Source: Siphonodentalium dalli
Taxonomy: Eukaryota; Mollusca; Scaphopoda; Gadilida; Siphonodentaliidae
Length of the DNA stretch: 64,000 bases
Assembly: GCA_032622095.1 (NCBI GenBank)
Contig: CP136067.1
Location: forward strand, 198,052,052 to 198,116,051
Direction of reading: 5' to 3'
Program-made: the position numbers and the translations under genes
The notes under the pieces: model-generated
The model's input: the letters and a program-made list of their open reading frames with translations, nothing else
Told to the model about the DNA's origin: nothing
Databases searched by the model: none
Part shown: positions 58,324-64,000 of the stretch, piece by piece
How positions within the stretch are numbered: position 1 is the stretch's first letter
Layout of the letters: each line of letters begins with the position of its first letter

Positions 58324-60903
58324 TCTATATCTATATTTGCGAATGTCTGTCTGTCTGTCTGTCTGTCTGTGTTCTATAGAAATTCACAGGGGACCATCTA
58401 GATGATGCCAAAGGGGTCTACTAGGAGTAACTTTTTACGAGAAAGATAATGGTCGGGGTTAAAATTTTCTAAAGTGACGCCGTTGTTGTCAGGGACAGAA
58501 AAGGGGGAGGGGCAGAAAACAGATTTGTCGGCGATTGCCACGAAACTTATATATAATCATCCCCATAATATGAGGAATCTAATGGTGTGTCTTAAATATG
58601 GCTAAAGTCGCGCCGTTTGCGTCAGGGGTACCCGGAAGGGGGAGGGGTAGAATGTTTTTCTGTCGCCGATTGCCACGAAACTTACAAATAATCATCCCCA
58701 TGATATGAAGAATCCAACGGTGTGGTTTAAATATGTCAAAAGTGGCGTCGTTCGAGTCAGATTTGCACGAAAGGGGAGAGGGGCACCAAAATTGATAAAA
58801 CTAATTTTAGCGCCGATTTCCACCAAATTGATATATATTCTTCTTCATGATACAAGGAATCAATTGTGCGATTTAACAACGCCAAATTGTTGTCGTTTGG
58901 ATGAGAGATTGGGAGGGGGTGGGCACTAAATTTGATAATAATTGGTTTAGTCGCCGATTGCCACCACACTTATACAAAAGCATCCCCATGGTATGAGGAG
59001 TCTAATGGTGTGGCTTATATCTGTCAAGAGTGGCCTCATTCGAGTCAGGGGATGTATTGAAAGGGACAGGGGCACCAAAATTGATGCAGAATTGTTTTGG
59101 CGCCAATTTCCACCAAATTGTACGTTCTTATCCATGATACGAGGAATCTGATCGTGTGATTTAAAGACCCCATAGTGGTGCTGTTTAGGTGAGAGATGGG
59201 GAGGGAGGGATTGGCACCAAATTTGATAATAAAAAAACATTGTTTAGTCGCCGATTATCACCAAACTTATAAACAATCATCTCCATGATATCAGGAGTGT
59301 AATTGTGTGGTTTAAGGATGTGATACGAGGAATCTTATCGTGTGGTTTAGACACAACAAATTGGTGCCCTATGGGTGAGAGATATGGGAATCTTCAATTT
59401 GATACGAATTTGTATACTCGCCAATTTTCAACAATTTCATATATATGCATCTCTAATCTCTAATGAGTCTTAGTGTGTGCAGCTTGAGTCCGAAATAGGG
59501 ACGGGAGGGTCACCAAAAACTGATACAAAATATTTTTAGTACCAATTACCATCAAATTCAGACACGTTCTTCTCAAATGATACAAGAAATCGAATTATGC
59601 TGTCTGTCTGTCTTTCTGTCTGTCTCTGTGTTCTATATATAACTTCACGCGGTACAATCGAAGAGGCAAAAGCTGATACAAATATATTTGGCACTAATTG
59701 CCAACAAATTCATACATGTTTTTATCTAATGATATACCATGAATTAAATCACATTTGGTGTCGTTTGCGTCACAGATGGCGAGCGGATATGCACTATCAT
59801 AGATAAGATTGCTGTTCGCCGATATCCACATATAAGTTATATATAGTCACACAGGCCATCTCCATATCATTTTAAGGAGATTTGGGCGTTCACATTTCAC
59901 AATCCCGACAAATGGTAACCCACTTATAAGTCACTTGAACAATTATATCTTCTTAATCGTCATATTTATATGGGGATGGCAATCAGGACATTCACACACT
60001 GAGCTAGCAAAAAGAGATACATAGAAGAAGCATTAAACGTATATTTATCATTCTATTGAAGAGATACATATATTCGTGCAAACTGAGAGACCTCGAACCG
60101 TCAGAGGATTGCATATATATTATAACAAAATTGAGTCTGTTCCATTCAATAGTTTCCACAAAAAAGTTACAATTTGTCAGGATATATGGAAGGCCTGTTC
60201 AAAAATAGTGATCACAGTGTGCAGTCATGTATAGTTTCTTCTGATATACAATAAAATGCAGTTAGTAGCACATGACTTTTCAGGATCCTCCCAATACTGA
60301 CATCTGACAAGGGGTTTAGAACAGACTCATCGATGACATAAACAACTCAAAATCTCGCTCTGTGTCTGGCAAATGTAGCTGATATGCACGCGCAGCAACA
60401 TTTCGTTGAAACTGACAATATTTAGCCAATATATATAGCACCATGAACAGAGGAGCACCTGGAAATTTCTTTGAAACATCTGTATCGTCATGGAGATATG
60501 ATAGCCAGGTATCCTCGAGATCTTAATCCAACCCACTAGATTGATTGATACATCTCAATATGTAAAACCCAATTGTCATCTTTTATTTATGCGAACTAAT
60601 GTCTTTATGATGTCCATGTATCATATTATAACGTATGACGTATACGCAGTTGTAAATAAATAAATACTTCATTATTGGTGGAACGGATTAATCGCGATAA
60701 ACAGAATGACAATTGACAAGGTGGGCCACTACTTATATTCCATGACTGTAATAATCATGTTTTGTGATGCTATTTGAATATACAATTTATGAGAAAACGT
60801 ATAACACTTTGAACAAGAGTGTTCTCTATTCCCAACAAATATCCACAGCATACAGATGGTTTCACATCGCATTAACCTGTGCAACGCCGGGTAACCCTGC
60901 TAG
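58324..60903 (+). mobile_element. Complete non-autonomous Helitron-like (pearl-like) element, copy C
   Basis: Same A/TCTATATCTATATTTGCG start and hairpin-CTAG/T end as copy B (CTAG 60900-60903). Relative to B it lacks about one core unit near 59320, where 'aaggatgtgatacgagg' joins two units, and much of the core after its internal second head near 59645. The 3' tail is nearly colinear with B. Confidence 0.8.
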
Positions 60904-61381
60904 TATAGAATAACTGTGGTCAATTATAGGATATTCAATGTTATGTGTAGGATCATATGGAAATTAATTCGGAATCAAGGGAGCGTACGGATGAGTGACC
61001 ACGCGAATTTAACCTATATATTTATATGTAATGATCGATTGGTCATATCACGCAATGCTCTTTATTAATTAGTGTTATTTACAGTAATTAGAAGATCCAG
61101 GGTCATAATATTAGGTGTATAACTCGCGAGTTCTCATTGAACGTCATTAAATTAAATGATCTTGTTTTCGCTCGATTCGTTATGTAAGTACACAACCTTT
61201 CGAAATTGAGTCAAAAATCAAATATGGCGGCCGAATGTGACTATTTGCTAAAATGTCGACATTTCACCATACCTATCAGTTGTCTTTGTGGGAAAACTTG
61301 GCATAATGTTACACATTCAACAGAAGAATCATATATACGCACACAATTTGACCATAACATATGCATTCTTGATTGGATATT

Positions 61382-61843
61382 TGTGACCCGCCATATCAAA
61401 TCCAGTCGTAAGTCGGGATTTTGTTTACCCTGTGACAATGCATTCTCTTATATATGCGAGTCGACCATAGGTCGCCTCGCATATATATAAGAGAATGCAC
61501 TGGCCTAACAATTTTTTATCTTTTTTTTTAACTAAATGTTTCTTACAATTTTTAGGACATAAAATAAAAAAACATCCATTACCCTGCAGGGAGCCCACAC
61601 ATATATAGAAGCATATAGAAGAGTGTCGTCTGCTCATGTTTGTCTGGGGCTCTGTATGGGTGAAATTATAAAATTGTTAAAGAATACAAGAAAACATTAT
61701 TAAAATTGTAAAAAATTGTTAGGCCAATGCATTCTCTTATATATGCGAGGCGACCTATGGTCGACTCGCATATATAAGAGAATGCATTGGCACAGGGTAA
61801 AAAAAATCCTGACTTACGACTGGATTTGATATGGCGGGTCACA
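61382..61843. mobile_element. Double-hairpin MITE of a different TIR family
   Basis: Ends TGTGACCCGCCATATCAAAT then CCAGTCGTAAGTC are inverted over about 50 bp, with no TTAA. Inside are hairpins 61434-61504 and 61723-61791, almost identical to those of the piggyBac-type MITEs. No convincing target duplication was found, so the superfamily is open. Confidence 0.75.
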
Positions 61844-61951
61844 TTTTGTCTGATTTAACTGTTTTTCCAAATGGCGGTATAATCTTATCAAAGATAGCTG
61901 ACTCGACGCTTATCGCGTCATTTATGTTGCGAATTAGTGAATATTAGTTAA

Positions 61952-62828
61952 CCCTTTACCCACAAACCGGCCAAATAAAGCTTCAACAGCCTAAAATATC
62001 TTTGGTCTGTCTCCATAACACCATACAAATATGGATATCATTGGAACCGGTTCATTGACCACATTGTGATGGTTACGGTTATGCCCTGTGTCAATGCATT
62101 GTCTTATATACGCGAGTCAACCATAGGTCGCCTCGCATATATAAGAGAATGCATTGGCCTAAAAGAAATCTTTTTGAACACTTTTTACCATTTTTTCTTA
62201 CATTCTTTAACAATTTTTATAATATTTTTCTACATTCTTTGACCTTGGCGGTGGGTATCCTGTGAAAATATCGCCACCCGTCAAAAACCACCACAAACAG
62301 AAAGAACATCAAAATGTAGATAGACTTTGTCCGTATACAAATAATAAATATCGCATAAACAGTATGTTATGGTCATATGTTTGACCATTGTTATGTAAAC
62401 AAAGGCCTAAAAAGTTACTTTTCTGGTGTTTGTTTATATTATGATGGTAAACATTAAGAGCGTTATTTGTTGGTGAATACCTGATATGGAACTAATAAAG
62501 AGCGTTTATGCCATTTGTGTGTGATTAGCCAGTAGCATTGTGCTGTCTTCTGTAACACAATCAGGCTCTTGCTTAGGTAAAATATAGTAGGTATTTATGA
62601 TAACATGCTGTTTACGCGATGGTCATGGTATATATGAACGGAACTGTATGCGTTTTAATGTTTTTCTGTTTACGGTGTTTGGAACAAATATGAATATTTT
62701 CGACAATTAAGGCCGCACGTGCCTTTAATATGTGTTAAACCAATGCATTCTCTTATATATGCGAGGCGACCTATGTTCGACTCGAATATATAAAAGAATG
62801 CATTGGCACAGGGCCGTTGGGTAAAGGG
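61952..62828 (+). mobile_element. piggyBac-type MITE with two hairpins, copy 3, with nested insert
   Basis: TTAA (61948-61951) precedes CCCTTTACCC and GTTGGGTAAAGGG precedes TTAA (62829-62832). Hairpins lie at 62089-62158 and 62739-62807. Compared with copy 2, about 485 bp of repeat K (62244-62728) replaces a short AT-rich spacer segment between the hairpins. Confidence 0.88.
62244..62728 (+). repeat. Repeat K, copy 2, nested in a piggyBac-type MITE
   Basis: Aligns with 43330-43735 from 'gttatgtaaacaaaggc' to 'cgcacgtgcctttaa'. The left part, 'cttggcggtgggtatcctg', extends beyond what I can align. Confidence 0.6.
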
Positions 62829-63105
62829 TTAAGTAATTAATTCATACAGTAAAGCCATAACAACTCTACCGATGCTTATATATATATGTAGATGATACAA
62901 TAAGGTGAGGATTTTACTCTGAGATTTGAGATGAGGAACATTCATCCAAATTCAAGACAGCGGCAAAAATGCAGATTATAAATTGACAAATCGCAGAATT
63001 CCCTCATGTTCGCATTGATCAGGGGGCGTTATTGTCACTGTTGTCACTTTCGTAAGTATAGAATGTTTCTAAAAGTGGAACGATCAACACATGAACGTTG
63101 TGACA

Positions 63106-63375
63106 TTAATTTAGGTATTCTATTGTGTCACGGTGGGATCATGGCGTACATTAATTTAGGTATTCTATTGTGTCACGGTGGGATCATGGCGTACATTAAT
63201 TTAGGTATTCTATTGTGTCACGATGGGATCATGGCGTACATTAATTTAGGTATTCTATTGTGTCACGATGGGATCATGGCGTACATTAATTTAGGTATTC
63301 TATTGTGTCACGATGGGATCATGGCGTACATTAATTTAGGTATTCTATTGTGTCACGGTGGGATCATGGAGTACA
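63106..63375 (+). repeat. 45-bp tandem array, six units
   Basis: The unit runs from 'ttaatttaggtattctattg' through 'tgtcacRgtgggatcatggc' to 'gtaca'. Six nearly identical units start at 63106 and every 45 bp after. Flanks show an older, diverged larger repeat: 'gtaagtatagaatgtttct' at 63051 resembles 'ggaagtatatcttttct' at 63401. The overlapping 128-codon frame is an artefact of the 15-codon unit. Confidence 0.92.
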
Positions 63376-63429
63376 TAATTGGGTCACAATAGTTACTGTC
63401 GGAAGTATATCTTTTCTAAAAGTGGGACG

Positions 63430-64000
63430 AGTAATAACTGAATGCTGTAACCTGAATTCATATTTTCTATTATCGCAATTTTGATGTTGAAAGTAACAGT
63501 AAATACCTAACTAAAGCACCGATACTGATCTTAAAAGCTACTCGGCCGAATAGTCATAATCTCATTTGCAAAATGCAGAACGGTTTCTTAATAATCATAT
63601 GCATAATTATCCGGATCAGCTTCCACATCTTTCTCCGATGCATTTAGCCCATTCACACCAACAAAGTATTCGTGATGCCTTTCCTGGAAACTATATTTGA
63701 AACAATCAATTTCCTACATGATTATGTCCAGTCAATGATTTTTCCCCAAACGTGGCGGGTTCGTTCCTTTTTGGCAAGCTTCAACGCTAGCATATCGCAC
63801 AATTCATATTGGATGTCATGTGATATTTTGCGAGATAAACGGGAATGGCACACTTTCTATGAGCATACTAGCTTTCAGAAGATCCCCTATGTGTACATCT
63901 GTCTCGGCGTTGGTGATATGATGGTATAACCACATACAATCTTCACAGTTAATTAGCTCGTTACTTCTCAATCGACTTTTCTTGAATTCACAAAAAAATC
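63430..64000. other. No recognised gene
   Basis: A plus frame of 85 codons at 63672-63929 has protein-like texture (TWRVRSFLASFNASIS), but no known motif and no visible exon signals. Confidence 0.35.

Noticed and set aside
63006-63392. 128-codon ORF with NLGILLCHGGIMAYI repeats
   Set aside because: It is produced by a 45-bp tandem repeat, with no coding signal outside it.

Overview
This is a repeat-dense, AT-rich eukaryotic nuclear window in which I find no convincing intact host gene. No bacterial or organellar gene structure is visible. Non-LTR reverse-transcriptase remnants, a tRNA-headed SINE, pearl-like non-autonomous Helitrons carrying a (TCTG)n tract and a ~140-bp tandem core, a THAP fragment and a tyrosine-recombinase remnant together suggest a marine invertebrate, most likely a bivalve or other mollusc. 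That placement is an inference from repeat style, not from a marker gene.

Layout. Positions 1-2500 are a GC-richer island with palindromic repeats and a frame-shifted minus-strand tyrosine recombinase. At 3790 lies a truncated THAP zinc finger. From 3955 to 9080 there is mostly featureless AT-rich DNA with E-box palindromes, a 34-T tract and one diverged duplication. Between 9088 and 12901 there are a patchwork duplication, a double-hairpin inverted-repeat element, a SINE, a hAT-type element with a perfect 8-bp target duplication, and the C-terminus of a dead LINE. From about 13184 to 27564 sits one greatly swollen Helitron-like element. It contains a ~140-bp core array, seven 42-bp repeats, a piggyBac-type MITE, about 10 kb of 78-bp satellite interrupted by three copies of the element's own flank, and about ten 82-bp repeats.

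From 28427 to 34198 two inverted ~320-bp arms enclose duplicated non-coding DNA. A LINE reverse transcriptase (34757-36280, 5'-truncated, frame open) follows. Then come a quiet stretch (36847-42290), a second piggyBac-type MITE, two Helitrons joined end to end (junction 44762/44763), two copies of an element with a 21-bp minisatellite, a CR1-like LINE whose 3' UTR is split by a hAT-type element, and a LINE fragment with a restriction-like endonuclease signature. The last 11 kb hold a mariner-like MITE, two near-complete Helitrons (53339-56088 and 58324-60903), a third hAT-type element, two adjacent double-hairpin MITEs and a 45-bp minisatellite.

The non-autonomous families show how they grow. 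Tandem arrays expand inside Helitrons, flank sequence is captured at short microhomologies, elements nest in each other, and one palindromic cassette is shared by MITEs with unrelated ends. Long ORFs inside the arrays are by-products of repeat units divisible by three and are not annotated as genes.
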